In this document: in pieces, positions 56,701-63,842 of the stretch
How the letters are laid out: each line of letters begins with the position of its first letter
Position numbering within the stretch: position 1 is the first letter of the stretch
NCBI GenBank assembly: GCA_016716125.1
Contig: JADJWZ010000025.1
Span: forward strand, 23,450 to 87,449
Length of the DNA: 64,000 nucleotides
Source: Ignavibacteria bacterium
GTDB taxonomy: Bacteria; Bacteroidota; Ignavibacteria; Tepidaquicellales; Tepidaquicellaceae
Direction: 5' to 3'
The notes under the pieces: generated by a model
Database searches by the model: none
What the model was told of the DNA's origin: nothing
What the model saw: only the letters and a program-made list of their open reading frames with translations
Position numbers and translations under genes: made by a program

Positions 56701-57725
56701 GCATAAAAAAGATCGGCGTCAATTCTAACTTCTTTGAGCTTGGCGGACATTCGCTGCTTGCGGTAAGAGTATTCGGTTACATAGAAAAGCTTACAGGAAA
56801 AAAGCTTGCGCTGTCTACTTTGTTTAACTCCCCTACCATTGCTCAGCTTGCTTTGATACTGAAGAATGAAGGATGGGAGCCAAACTGGAAATCCCTTGTC
56901 CCGGTAAAACCCGGCGGATCGAAACTTCCGTTTTACTGCGTCCCGCCTGCAGGCGGAACTGCTCTTCATTTTCAGGATCTTGTAAAATACATTCCTGATG
57001 ATCAGCCTTTTTATATTCTCGAAGCGCTTGGACTTGACGGAAAAAATGAACCGCATGATGATATAAAAGTAATGGCAGCTCATAACATCAAAGAGATCCG
57101 CACTCTGCAGCCCGAAGGACCTTATCTTCTCGGCGGCAGATGTTTCGGAGGAAGAGTTGTATTTGAAATGGCTCAGCAGCTGGTCAGACAAAAGCAGCAG
57201 GTTGCATTGCTTGCAATATTCGATACCTGGCCGCCGTATACTGAAAAGCCGCAGGATTATATTCCGCCGAATAGAGATACAAAACATTATTTTACAAGAT
57301 CTTATCATCACATAAAGTCAGGTGAATTTGTAAAGGTCGCGAAGAATTATGCGTCTTACAGATATTCAAAACTTCAATGGAAACTTAAAAATAAACTCGA
57401 ATATATTTTCAGCAATAAGCTTGACAGAGAGTATAAAAATATCATGCTGATGCATTTCAAAACTCAGGATAAATATGTTGCGCAGAAATATCCGGGAAAG
57501 ATCACGCTTATTGAATGCGCTACTTTCAAAGAGGAGTTAAGGGATAAGTGGAGACAGCTTGCTGACGGAGGCTTTGAATCTTATGTAGTGCCGGATACTG
57601 ATCACATTACTATTGTAAAAGAACCGAAGCTTAAATTCTTTGCGGAGAAATTAAATTTTGTTTTGGAAAAAACTCACAGGGATATAAATTCAGCTATCAC
57701 CGGAAATAAAAAATCAGCCGGATAA
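53724..57725 (+). CDS. NRPS module C-A-PCP-TE (predicted Pro; Cys thioesterase)
   Basis: ATG at 53724 directly follows the stop of the previous gene. The condensation domain opens YELSPMQQGMLFHTL with HHILMDG (H146-D151), the type usual after an epimerase (DCL). The adenylation pocket reads D-V-Q-F-I-A-H-V-V-K (FDVSFQE, IFLPFVA, ITAGEQ, NHYGPSEAHVV), close to the proline code. PCP S1010 is in GGHSLLAV. The thioesterase (about 1060-1310) has GGRCFGG, with Cys1140 at the nucleophile position where Ser is usual, plus FDTWPP (Asp) and DTDHIT (His near 1294). It should condense Pro to acyl-D-Gln and release the product by hydrolysis, cyclisation or transfer. Confidence 0.92.
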   Translation: MDRDLKNKVEDIYELSPMQQGMLFHTLYEEGLDAYFEQFCYDLEGDLDPDLFEKAWNEIVKRHGVLRTSFQWKGISKPVQIVNRSVSLPWENISWSDVAEGNIENEFLKFIKSDRTKGFSMEQAPLMRCALIRIKESTFKFVWSFHHILMDGWSYPVVQKEVFDIYESLKKNEQINLPQPVSYKQFIVWLNTTDKNSAMAFWEEELKGFSTPTPMTYNRNEAGGEVKDIEIKFDEKLTAELNSFVRENKLTMNSIFQGIWALILSKYRNENDVLFGGTVSGRNPQLNGIESMVGLFINTLPVRIKIDYDKDIKSWLKELQTKQIERDQFAYGSLVDIQEWSEIPRGTQLFENILVFENYPVDKSLEVGVAGIKIKNLKAFERTNFPLTVLIAPGKEMSVHIAFETSKFTEAFINKILSHFNSLVSQIIKDPDSKLSGLTLLSEEERNKILFDWNDTAADVDIKCMHEMFSEAAEKFPDRAALESGDKKYSYKELDELSNRLANRLIKEGITPGDCIGICLKRSAEMIISLLGILKSGAAYVPVDPSFPEDRIQYLLEDSGVKILITSEDIPVKFENGSRKIFLIDKNIASLENESKEAPVTGVTPSDLLYIIYTSGSTGKPKGVLMMHKSLSNLLNWQMRSHRFEEGYRVLQFTTLSFDVSFQEIFSTWISGGTLVMLTDEERKDLTQIVNILKEKNIQRIFLPFVALQGISEICMSSSVKDLPLQEVITAGEQIQITPALLYFFNHLKDFTFSNHYGPSEAHVVTSYTFGNDTSAWPNYPPIGKPVFNNRIYILDNKLQPVPPGVTGDLYIGGISLVRGYLNRDELTKEKFKDDPFIKGERIYKTGDLARYLENGDIEFLGRADSQIKLRGYRIELGEIENVISEFGGIKNVVVTAKEFINGDKRLFAYIVTNDGNEIEKESLVKFLKSKIPDYMIPQDFIFISEMPLTGTGKIDLKALPEPELISGGTADYTEPKDPLELQLVNIWEKVLGIKKIGVNSNFFELGGHSLLAVRVFGYIEKLTGKKLALSTLFNSPTIAQLALILKNEGWEPNWKSLVPVKPGGSKLPFYCVPPAGGTALHFQDLVKYIPDDQPFYILEALGLDGKNEPHDDIKVMAAHNIKEIRTLQPEGPYLLGGRCFGGRVVFEMAQQLVRQKQQVALLAIFDTWPPYTEKPQDYIPPNRDTKHYFTRSYHHIKSGEFVKVAKNYASYRYSKLQWKLKNKLEYIFSNKLDREYKNIMLMHFKTQDKYVAQKYPGKITLIECATFKEELRDKWRQLADGGFESYVVPDTDHITIVKEPKLKFFAEKLNFVLEKTHRDINSAITGNKKSAG

Positions 57726-57785
57726 ATATTGGCAGCAGCAATCTTAAATGATGAAACCGCATCACTTTAATCATAATCTCCTTTA

Positions 57786-58490
57786 ATGAAATTAAATTGT
57801 AATGATGTTCATATCTACAGAATTATTATTTCAGAACACACAGGCTCCATACCGCAGTTTAAAAACATTCTTTCCGGAGATGAGATCAAAAAGGCGGACA
57901 GATTCAAATTTACAAAAGATTTTCAAAGTTATACCATCTCCAGAAGTTTCCTTAGAAATATATTATCTCAATACATTAACCTGAACCCGGCCGAAATAAA
58001 ATTTTCCTATACCGAAACAGGTAAGCCATTCATAGAAAATTCAAAGATTCATTTTAATTTATCTCATTCGGGAGACCGCTGTATTATTGCTGTATCATTG
58101 ACAGCGGGGACAGGGGTTGATATTGAAAAAGTCCGGGACTCTGAAGACCTGATCATAATTGCCGAAAGATATTTTTCTGAAACGGAGATTATATACTTAA
58201 AGAATTTTCAGGAGAAAGAAGTGACGAATAATTTTTTCAGGATATGGACTCTTAAAGAAGCTTTCATTAAAGCCATCGGAGAAGGACTATCATTTCGGCT
58301 TAAAGACTTTTCAGTAACAGACAGAACCGGAAATATTCCGGTCCTGTCATTTAATAATACTTCTTCACATTCAGAAAAAAACTGGTCATTGCAAATACTG
58401 GAAAGTGAATCAGACTATGTTTCATCATTCGCAATAAATTCAGACAATGTTAATATCATTTACAAAAAATATCCTGCCGCAATTAACTAA
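57786..58490 (+). CDS. Sfp-type 4'-phosphopantetheinyl transferase
   Basis: This 234-residue protein has the family motifs: SRSFLRNILSQY, NLSHSGDRCIIAVS, GVDIEKV with the Mg-binding Asp-Glu, and WTLKEAFIKAIGEG. It transfers phosphopantetheine from CoA to the Ser of carrier proteins and would activate the two ACPs and two PCPs encoded upstream (S648 and S2811 of the PKS, S1049 and S1010 of the NRPSs). It starts 60 bp after the thioesterase gene on the same strand and is the last gene of the operon. Confidence 0.9.
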   Translation: MKLNCNDVHIYRIIISEHTGSIPQFKNILSGDEIKKADRFKFTKDFQSYTISRSFLRNILSQYINLNPAEIKFSYTETGKPFIENSKIHFNLSHSGDRCIIAVSLTAGTGVDIEKVRDSEDLIIIAERYFSETEIIYLKNFQEKEVTNNFFRIWTLKEAFIKAIGEGLSFRLKDFSVTDRTGNIPVLSFNNTSSHSEKNWSLQILESESDYVSSFAINSDNVNIIYKKYPAAIN

Positions 58491-58506
58491 TAATTTTATT
58501 TATAAT

Positions 58507-59604
58507 TTACTGAAACAAATTCTTATCCGGATACACTAACTTTGCAAGTTCCATGAATACGTGGTCGGATATTCCCAGTTTTGTATCAAACTGATTTACT
58601 GATACAAGGATGATCGCGTCAAGTTCAGGATTGTAACACATTGTTGTATTGAATCCTGTGATACCGCCGTTGTGGCCGATAAATCCGCCGAGATCAAAAA
58701 TGCCGAGTCCGTAATTAACAAATTTAGTAATACCTGTATTGACAAACTTAAGTCTTTCCGCCTGCATCTGCGGACTGAGCAAAGTTCCTTTGACGAGAGC
58801 TTCCACATAAATTTTAAGATCAGGCAGATTTGAAACCATACATCCCGCTGCTCCCGTTAGAGACGGTTCCATGAAAGTACAGTCCATCAATGCGCCTGTA
58901 ACTGTATCGCCGAAATATCCGTGACTGTGCACGCCAGTAATATTTCCTTCTGTCGGATAAATTGTATTTGATAAAACAAGCGGTCTTATAACTCTGTTTG
59001 TAACTTCATCACCTGTCTTGTTTCCTGTGATCTGCTCAATGATCATTCCGAGAATATTGTAATTGCCGTTTGAATAATTCCACCCCTGACCGGGAGGATA
59101 TACCGGACCGAGTGCAATTGTCCTGTCAAAAATTTCTTCCTGTGTGATTTTTTCCTTACCGTTATAAAAGGCAGCAAGCAGTACGGGATCATTCAGAAAA
59201 TCAGGAATGCCGCTGGTCATATCAAGCATCTGTCTTACGGTAATATTCTCTGAATTAGGATAGGACGGGAAGAACTTGCTCAGCTTGTCATCCAATGCAA
59301 GTTTACCTTCATCAGCTAATTGTAAAATAACAGTTGCAACGAAAGTCTTTGTGATGCTTCCGATCCTGATAAGATCATCATACTTTCTGAGTTCACCGGT
59401 TCTGATATCAGCTTTGCCGACAGAATACATATAATTAAAATCAGGTGTAAATATTCCTGCTACTATTCCCGGCACTTTGCTTACAGTATAGACAGAATCA
59501 ATGTAGCTGTTAAGTTTACTTGTCAGCGCGTCATTATCTCTCTGAGCTGAAATATTACCGGCTGTACACACTGCTAACAGAATGTAGATCAATGAAACAT
59601 TCAA
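58507..59604 (-). CDS. Serine hydrolase of the class C beta-lactamase (S12) family
   Basis: This 365-residue exported protein starts at TTG 59604 or an upstream non-ATG codon in the same frame. An ATG at 59640 is separated from it by a stop. The leader NVSLIYILLAVCTAGNISAQ precedes the fold. Motifs: SxxK as GSITKTF (Ser83), Tyr-x-Asn as YSNGNY, and GHNGGITGFN as the HxG box. S12 members include beta-lactamases, D-amino-acid peptidases and esterases. Convergent with the phosphopantetheinyl transferase and next to a cluster predicted to make a D-Gln peptide, it could process or cleave the product. It lacks the C-terminal membrane helices of ClbP-type prodrug peptidases. Confidence 0.8.
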   Translation of the reverse strand: MNVSLIYILLAVCTAGNISAQRDNDALTSKLNSYIDSVYTVSKVPGIVAGIFTPDFNYMYSVGKADIRTGELRKYDDLIRIGSITKTFVATVILQLADEGKLALDDKLSKFFPSYPNSENITVRQMLDMTSGIPDFLNDPVLLAAFYNGKEKITQEEIFDRTIALGPVYPPGQGWNYSNGNYNILGMIIEQITGNKTGDEVTNRVIRPLVLSNTIYPTEGNITGVHSHGYFGDTVTGALMDCTFMEPSLTGAAGCMVSNLPDLKIYVEALVKGTLLSPQMQAERLKFVNTGITKFVNYGLGIFDLGGFIGHNGGITGFNTTMCYNPELDAIILVSVNQFDTKLGISDHVFMELAKLVYPDKNLFQ

Positions 59605-59709
59605 AATAACCTTTAACGCTTTTGTATAAATTCATTTCATGTTAGTTAGGTTTTAGTTTTAAAATAATATTTAAAAAATTTATAAATTTAAAATGTCTTC
59701 AGATATAAT

Positions 59710-60405
59710 TTAATTTAGATTTTGTTCCGGTAAATTTTTTCCTTTTCCAATTATATCCACCCTATTTAAAAATTCCTGACGGTTATTGGAATAAGGAAAC
59801 TTAACATCAGGAATGCTGACATTCAGAAATTCACAAAGAGGTTTCCATCCTTCAGCAGCGTTAAACATCAGCAGTCTTTCAGCGGGAATATGCTTTAAAA
59901 CATTTTCCGTGTGTTTTTTAAAAGAACTGATCACTTTATTTTTATTTTTCAAATCCTTTCCAAATTCCAGATCCATTAATTTTCTGTTATACATAAATAC
60001 TTTAAATCTCTTTCTGACTACAGTTGAAAATGGAAATCTAAGTGCGAACTGTGTAAACTTTCTAAGATCCGGATTCCTCGCCATAAAGATCGTATGCAAT
60101 GCGCTCTCATACCATTCATCAGGGTCTCTTAAAGTATGAATAAATTTTGCATCCGGATAATATTCATATAGCTGTCTGAAATATCTGGCTGCGGGATAAT
60201 CAACTGCAGACCGGTATCCGTTAAAAAGTTCATCCCACTTTACCTGCTCGCCCTTCTCCGCCTGTATAAAATATTTCACTTTCTCCGGATGCTGAAACAG
60301 CTCAGTCATATGAAAACATTTTCCGAAGCCGAGATGCTCAAGCGCAAGCTTCAGTGAATATGTACCCGTCCTTCCCAGTCCTGTTCCGATTATTTTCAGA
60401 GACAT
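59710..60405 (-). CDS. Sulfotransferase family protein
   Basis: This 231-residue protein begins with the 5'-phosphosulfate-binding loop IGTGLGRTGTYSLKLALEHL and contains the 3'-phosphate region as TLRDPDEWYESAL, the pattern of the Sulfotransfer_4 family, which uses PAPS. HIPAERLLMFNAAEGWKPLCEFL is the usual C-terminal segment. No signal peptide is visible, so it is cytoplasmic. Substrates in this family vary widely. Placed between two S12 hydrolases beside the PKS-NRPS operon, it could sulfate a hydroxyl on the lipopeptide. This is inferred from location only. Confidence 0.8.
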   Translation of the reverse strand: MSLKIIGTGLGRTGTYSLKLALEHLGFGKCFHMTELFQHPEKVKYFIQAEKGEQVKWDELFNGYRSAVDYPAARYFRQLYEYYPDAKFIHTLRDPDEWYESALHTIFMARNPDLRKFTQFALRFPFSTVVRKRFKVFMYNRKLMDLEFGKDLKNKNKVISSFKKHTENVLKHIPAERLLMFNAAEGWKPLCEFLNVSIPDVKFPYSNNRQEFLNRVDIIGKGKNLPEQNLN

Positions 60406-60435
60406 TAATTATTGATTTGTTTCATAACCGGAAAT

Positions 60436-61902
60436 TTATTTTATAAGTATCATGCTTTTTGTTTCCCTGTAATCCCCTATCGCAAGACTGTAATAATATA
60501 CACCGCTCGGCAGATCCGTTCCGTCGAACTCAACTGAATAATTTCCCGCAGGTTTTGATTCATTTATGAGCGTAGAAATTTCTTTCCCTGAAATGTCAAA
60601 GACCTTCATCGATACATTCTGTTTTGAATTTGAAAAATTCTGCGCAACTGAGTAATTAATTTTTGTCACGGGGTTAAATGGGTTCGGATAATTCTGACTG
60701 AGCAGATGATTCACCGGAACTTCAGTAAAGTTCGGATCACTGCTTACTATCATATCTGAATTCAGATATTTTAATATCTCAACTGCGAGCTTGCCGCACG
60801 GGATTGACTGATTGACGATCATAGATACTCCGGATTTTACATTACCCGCAGTGTCGGATGCAAAGCAAATGAAGCTTGAAAAACCGGGCACTCCGCCGTC
60901 TTTCCAGGTATAGTAAAAGTTCAGAGATGTTTCGGGAAACAGCTCAGCCATCTGCCAGACAAGACCAACTCTGGCTTTTGAATTCGGCTGACTGCAAGTG
61001 TCATTATTTATCCTTCTGATCTTATGAGCCGAGTCGAGTACATTCTGCATTCCTGAATTTTTTAATCCCATATTGAATTCAAGATATTTCATAAAATCCT
61101 TTATGCTTGTGTATAAACCTCCGGCTGCATAAAATGCCGGCCAGCTGTCTTTGAAATATCCGACCGAATCTCCGTTCGGACCGTAACCTGTAGCTCTTCT
61201 TAATTCCTGCTGCGGTGTCAGCGTAATTCTTGTATCAGGCATTCCGAGAGGATCAGATAACTTTTGTATGAAAAGCGAATCAATGATCTTACCAGTAGTA
61301 TGCGAAAGCGCAACGCCGAGCAATGATACTCCAAGATTGGAATACAAAAAACATTCGCCGGGCGGTCTGTGCAGATTGTGATTATTAAGATAATGGTACA
61401 TCATCTGATAAGTAGTGGAGTCATTCACCGGCTGGATCGGATCATCCGGCAGCGCAGAGAAATGAGTCGCAAGATCTATCAGTCTCATCTTTATAGTATC
61501 GCCGCCGGAATTTATAAAGAAAGGAGCTTTGACAGTGTTAAGAGGAAGATGATCCTCCACCAGATCATTCAGATCCAAAGGTCCGCCCTGCTGTATAAGT
61601 GAAGATAATATGGTTGCTGTGAAAGTTTTTGTAACTGAGCCGATGTGAAAGATCGTGAGACTGTCAGGTCTCGGGGAAGTCGTGTCCTTTCTGACATGTC
61701 CGTAAGAAAAACGTCTCGATATATTTTCACTTCCTTCGTTTCTGATGACGCCGATCACCATCCCCGCTTTGTTAGTATCTACATACTCTCTGACAATTCT
61801 GCTGATCTTAATTTCCAGTGAGTCGGGATCAAACTGAGCCCGTACCTGGTAAACCTGCAGGAATAATATAACTGTGAATACTAAAGTGAACAGAATTTTC
61901 AT
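60436..61902 (-). CDS. S12 serine hydrolase with T9SS sorting domain
   Basis: A signal peptide (MKILFTLVFTVILFLQVYQV, RAQ) leads into a class C beta-lactamase-like domain with SxxK as GSVTKTF (Ser89), Tyr-x-Asn as YSNLGVSLLG and a Gly-rich box near DGGVPGFSSF. The last 90 residues are a full T9SS domain (QNYPNPFNPVTKINYSVAQ, LPSGVYYYSL, TKSMILIK). The enzyme should be exported and displayed or released at the cell surface. It is a likely D,D-peptidase or esterase. The substrate is not readable. It is the only T9SS cargo near the biosynthetic cluster. Confidence 0.85.
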   Translation of the reverse strand: MKILFTLVFTVILFLQVYQVRAQFDPDSLEIKISRIVREYVDTNKAGMVIGVIRNEGSENISRRFSYGHVRKDTTSPRPDSLTIFHIGSVTKTFTATILSSLIQQGGPLDLNDLVEDHLPLNTVKAPFFINSGGDTIKMRLIDLATHFSALPDDPIQPVNDSTTYQMMYHYLNNHNLHRPPGECFLYSNLGVSLLGVALSHTTGKIIDSLFIQKLSDPLGMPDTRITLTPQQELRRATGYGPNGDSVGYFKDSWPAFYAAGGLYTSIKDFMKYLEFNMGLKNSGMQNVLDSAHKIRRINNDTCSQPNSKARVGLVWQMAELFPETSLNFYYTWKDGGVPGFSSFICFASDTAGNVKSGVSMIVNQSIPCGKLAVEILKYLNSDMIVSSDPNFTEVPVNHLLSQNYPNPFNPVTKINYSVAQNFSNSKQNVSMKVFDISGKEISTLINESKPAGNYSVEFDGTDLPSGVYYYSLAIGDYRETKSMILIK

Positions 61903-62024
61903 GAGATAATTAGTATTTGTTTTAAATTAAATTGGGTTGTTCAATTTATTTCTTTTAACTTTAAATTACAATATTGAAGACCTTTCAATTCCCTCTCTAT
62001 AAAATTTGTCTTAATACGTACTAT

Positions 62025-62096
62025 TACCACCAAGTCACAAAGACACTAAGGAAATGTTTTAAAATATATGCTTTGCGCCTTTGTGACTTAGTGGTA
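62025..62096. repeat. Inverted repeat with about 18-bp arms
   Basis: TACCACCAAGTCACAAAG (62025-62042) and CTTTGTGACTTAGTGGTA (62079-62096) are inverted copies with one mismatch, separated by 36 bp. It lies directly after the stop of the Na+/Ca2+ exchanger gene, so it may act as a transcription end or be a dispersed palindromic element. Confidence 0.75.
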
Positions 62097-62098
62097 TA

Positions 62099-63052
62099 TT
62101 AAGAAACTAAGATGATCAGATAAACCAGATAAATACTCAGGAACAAAAACCCTTCCCACTTGACAAGCTGCCTTCCTCTGCCGATAAAAATAAATGCAAA
62201 CAGTAATATACCTGCAAGTATATTTACATATATGTCGAACATTGAATCCTGGTTTATTCTGAAAGGTGATACGACAACGGATATTCCCAGTACCAAAAAT
62301 ATATTGAATATATTTGAACCGACAACATTCCCGATTGCAATATCGACATTCTTTTTTTTGACTGCGGCAATGGAAGTCGCGAGTTCGGGAAGGGAAGTTC
62401 CTATAGAAACAATTGTCAGTCCGATCACTCTTTCCGATAAACCGATCATAGTTGCGATATCCACCGCGCCCCGAACTATCAAATTACCGCCGGCAACAAG
62501 TCCTGTGAGTCCAATTATCAGATACAGAAATGATTTTAAATATGTAAATTCAATTTTATTGTTTTCTGTCTCATATGATGATTCGTTTTGTGATACTTTA
62601 ATATTATAAACAAGAAATATTGAGAAGAACAGAAGTAAAACTATACCGTCAGTTCTTGAAAGAAAATCAGAATTCGCCCCGTCAAAACTCACATCACTTA
62701 CTAAAAAGAAAAGTGCTACTGCTGCAAGAAGGCTCATTGGGATTTCGAGCCAGGTGGTATCAGTCTTCACAGTAAGCGGATAGATCATGGATGTAATTCC
62801 GAGTATACCAAGTACATTAAAAATATTACTGCCGAGCACGTTACCCAGAACTAAATCGGAATTTCCGTTAACTGACGCCATAACGTTTACCACCAGCTCC
62901 GGCGCAGAAGTTCCGAATGCGACTACAGTCAGACCAATGACTATGTCAGGTATTCCAAGCTTTGAAGCCAGGGAAGAAGCTCCTTCGACAAGTTTATTAG
63001 CGCCGATTATTAAAAATATAAAACCCGCTATAAGAAATAAAATACTGATCAT
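62099..63052 (-). CDS. Calcium/sodium antiporter (CaCA family, YrbG-like)
   Basis: This 317-residue integral membrane protein has about ten hydrophobic segments and two alpha-repeat motifs, VVAFGTSAPELVVNVMAS and VSIGTSLPELATSIAA, each followed by GN..GSNIFN. These inverted repeats are diagnostic of the cation/Ca2+ exchanger superfamily. It exports Ca2+ in exchange for Na+ across the inner membrane. ATG at 63052 gives MISILFLIAGFIFLIIG. It has no obvious operon partner, and I see no link to the biosynthetic cluster. Confidence 0.9.
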   Translation of the reverse strand: MISILFLIAGFIFLIIGANKLVEGASSLASKLGIPDIVIGLTVVAFGTSAPELVVNVMASVNGNSDLVLGNVLGSNIFNVLGILGITSMIYPLTVKTDTTWLEIPMSLLAAVALFFLVSDVSFDGANSDFLSRTDGIVLLLFFSIFLVYNIKVSQNESSYETENNKIEFTYLKSFLYLIIGLTGLVAGGNLIVRGAVDIATMIGLSERVIGLTIVSIGTSLPELATSIAAVKKKNVDIAIGNVVGSNIFNIFLVLGISVVVSPFRINQDSMFDIYVNILAGILLFAFIFIGRGRQLVKWEGFLFLSIYLVYLIILVS

Positions 63053-63168
63053 TATTTGGAAAAAGTTTAAAAATATTGCGATGTGTTTTATGAAAAACTA
63101 TGTGCAATATAATAAATCTATAAATTTATTTTCAGTTGCGAATTCAGTAATTAACTATATACATTATA

Positions 63169-63356
63169 GTAGAGACGCCCAATTTGGGCGTCTGTGCGAT
63201 TGCATAGAATAAATTGTAGAGACGCCCAACTTGGGCGTCTATGCGATTGCATAGAATAAATTGTAGAGACGCCCAACTTGGGCGTCTATGCGATTGCATA
63301 GAATAAATTGTAGAGACGCCCAATTTGGGCGTCTCTACGATTGCGTAGGATAAATA
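63169..63356. repeat. Tandem array of four 47-bp units, each with two hairpins
   Basis: Units start at 63169, 63216, 63263 and 63310. Each has a perfect 10-bp palindrome AGACGCCCAA-(C or T)-TTGGGCGTCT. In the first three a second small stem follows (CTATGC-GATT-GCATAG in units 2 and 3, slightly altered in unit 1), then GAATAAATT. The last unit has CTACG-ATTG-CGTAG instead. The outer GAGACGC is shared with the array at 4013-4152. There are no unique spacers, so it is not a CRISPR array. It lies between the exchanger and the toxin-antitoxin remnant. Confidence 0.9.
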
Positions 63357-63474
63357 GATTATAGCTCTAGTTGTTGTACCGGAAAGGTTGCTCTGTAAAA
63401 CTTAAATTAATCAGCTCAACCAAACTTTTTGATCACCAACACTGCGGTTTGCTTGCTGATTACTCTCCGTTTGG

Positions 63475-63597
63475 CTACCTTGTTCCAATCATAAGCCAGT
63501 GATCAAACGGCATTTGTTTTAACAAAAGAACAGGTCGGAATTTTACTTTATTGTCCGTCTGATTCAAAGCAGCTTTTACTATATCTCCTTCCTTCAT
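63475..63597 (-). pseudogene. Truncated PemK/MazF-like toxin
   Basis: ATG at 63597 overlaps the stop of the upstream antitoxin-like gene (ATGA). The 40 codons read MKEGDIVKAALNQTDNKVKF, RPVLLLKQMPFDHW and LMIGTR, then TAG. This is the N-terminal third of the PemK/MazF-type endoribonuclease family, which begins GDIV and continues RP.LVL. Full members are about 110 residues. No convincing continuation is seen in any frame downstream toward 63370, so the toxin looks truncated or decayed. Confidence 0.6.
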
Positions 63598-63842
63598 GGT
63601 TTGTATTTTACATTCGGTTCTTTTACCGTTACATTAGCATAATCAATTTCCTCATTATCATAAAGTCTTTCAAGATTTCGAACTGAAAACTTCATCCATT
63701 CATTTAATCCCTCTGATATCGTTCCCGGGCTGTCTTCAATTGGAAACAATATTAACTCAAATGTCTCGGATTTGAAATCTTTAGGTAGTTCAACTATAAC
63801 CTTATCTCCTGTTCGTTTTACTTTTTGCCTTATTGCTTTCAT
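63594..63842 (-). CDS. Small antitoxin-like protein
   Basis: This 82-residue protein starts MKAIRQKVKRTGDKVIVELP, a beta-rich opening like that of small antitoxins and DUF2281-type proteins, followed by acidic, helical sequence (SEGLNEWMKFSVRNLERLYD). Its stop overlaps the ATG of a PemK/MazF-like open frame by four bases, the usual antitoxin-toxin coupling. The family is not certain. The assignment rests on size, sequence style and the coupled partner. Confidence 0.6.
   Translation of the reverse strand: MKAIRQKVKRTGDKVIVELPKDFKSETFELILFPIEDSPGTISEGLNEWMKFSVRNLERLYDNEEIDYANVTVKEPNVKYKP

Noticed and set aside
58507..59604. ClbP-type prodrug peptidase
   Set aside because: The protein ends just after the S12 fold and lacks the C-terminal membrane helices of ClbP-like enzymes, so only the family level is claimed.
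63169..63356. CRISPR-like regularly spaced repeat
   Set aside because: The 47-bp units are repeated as a whole, spacers are identical between units, and no cas genes are in the window.
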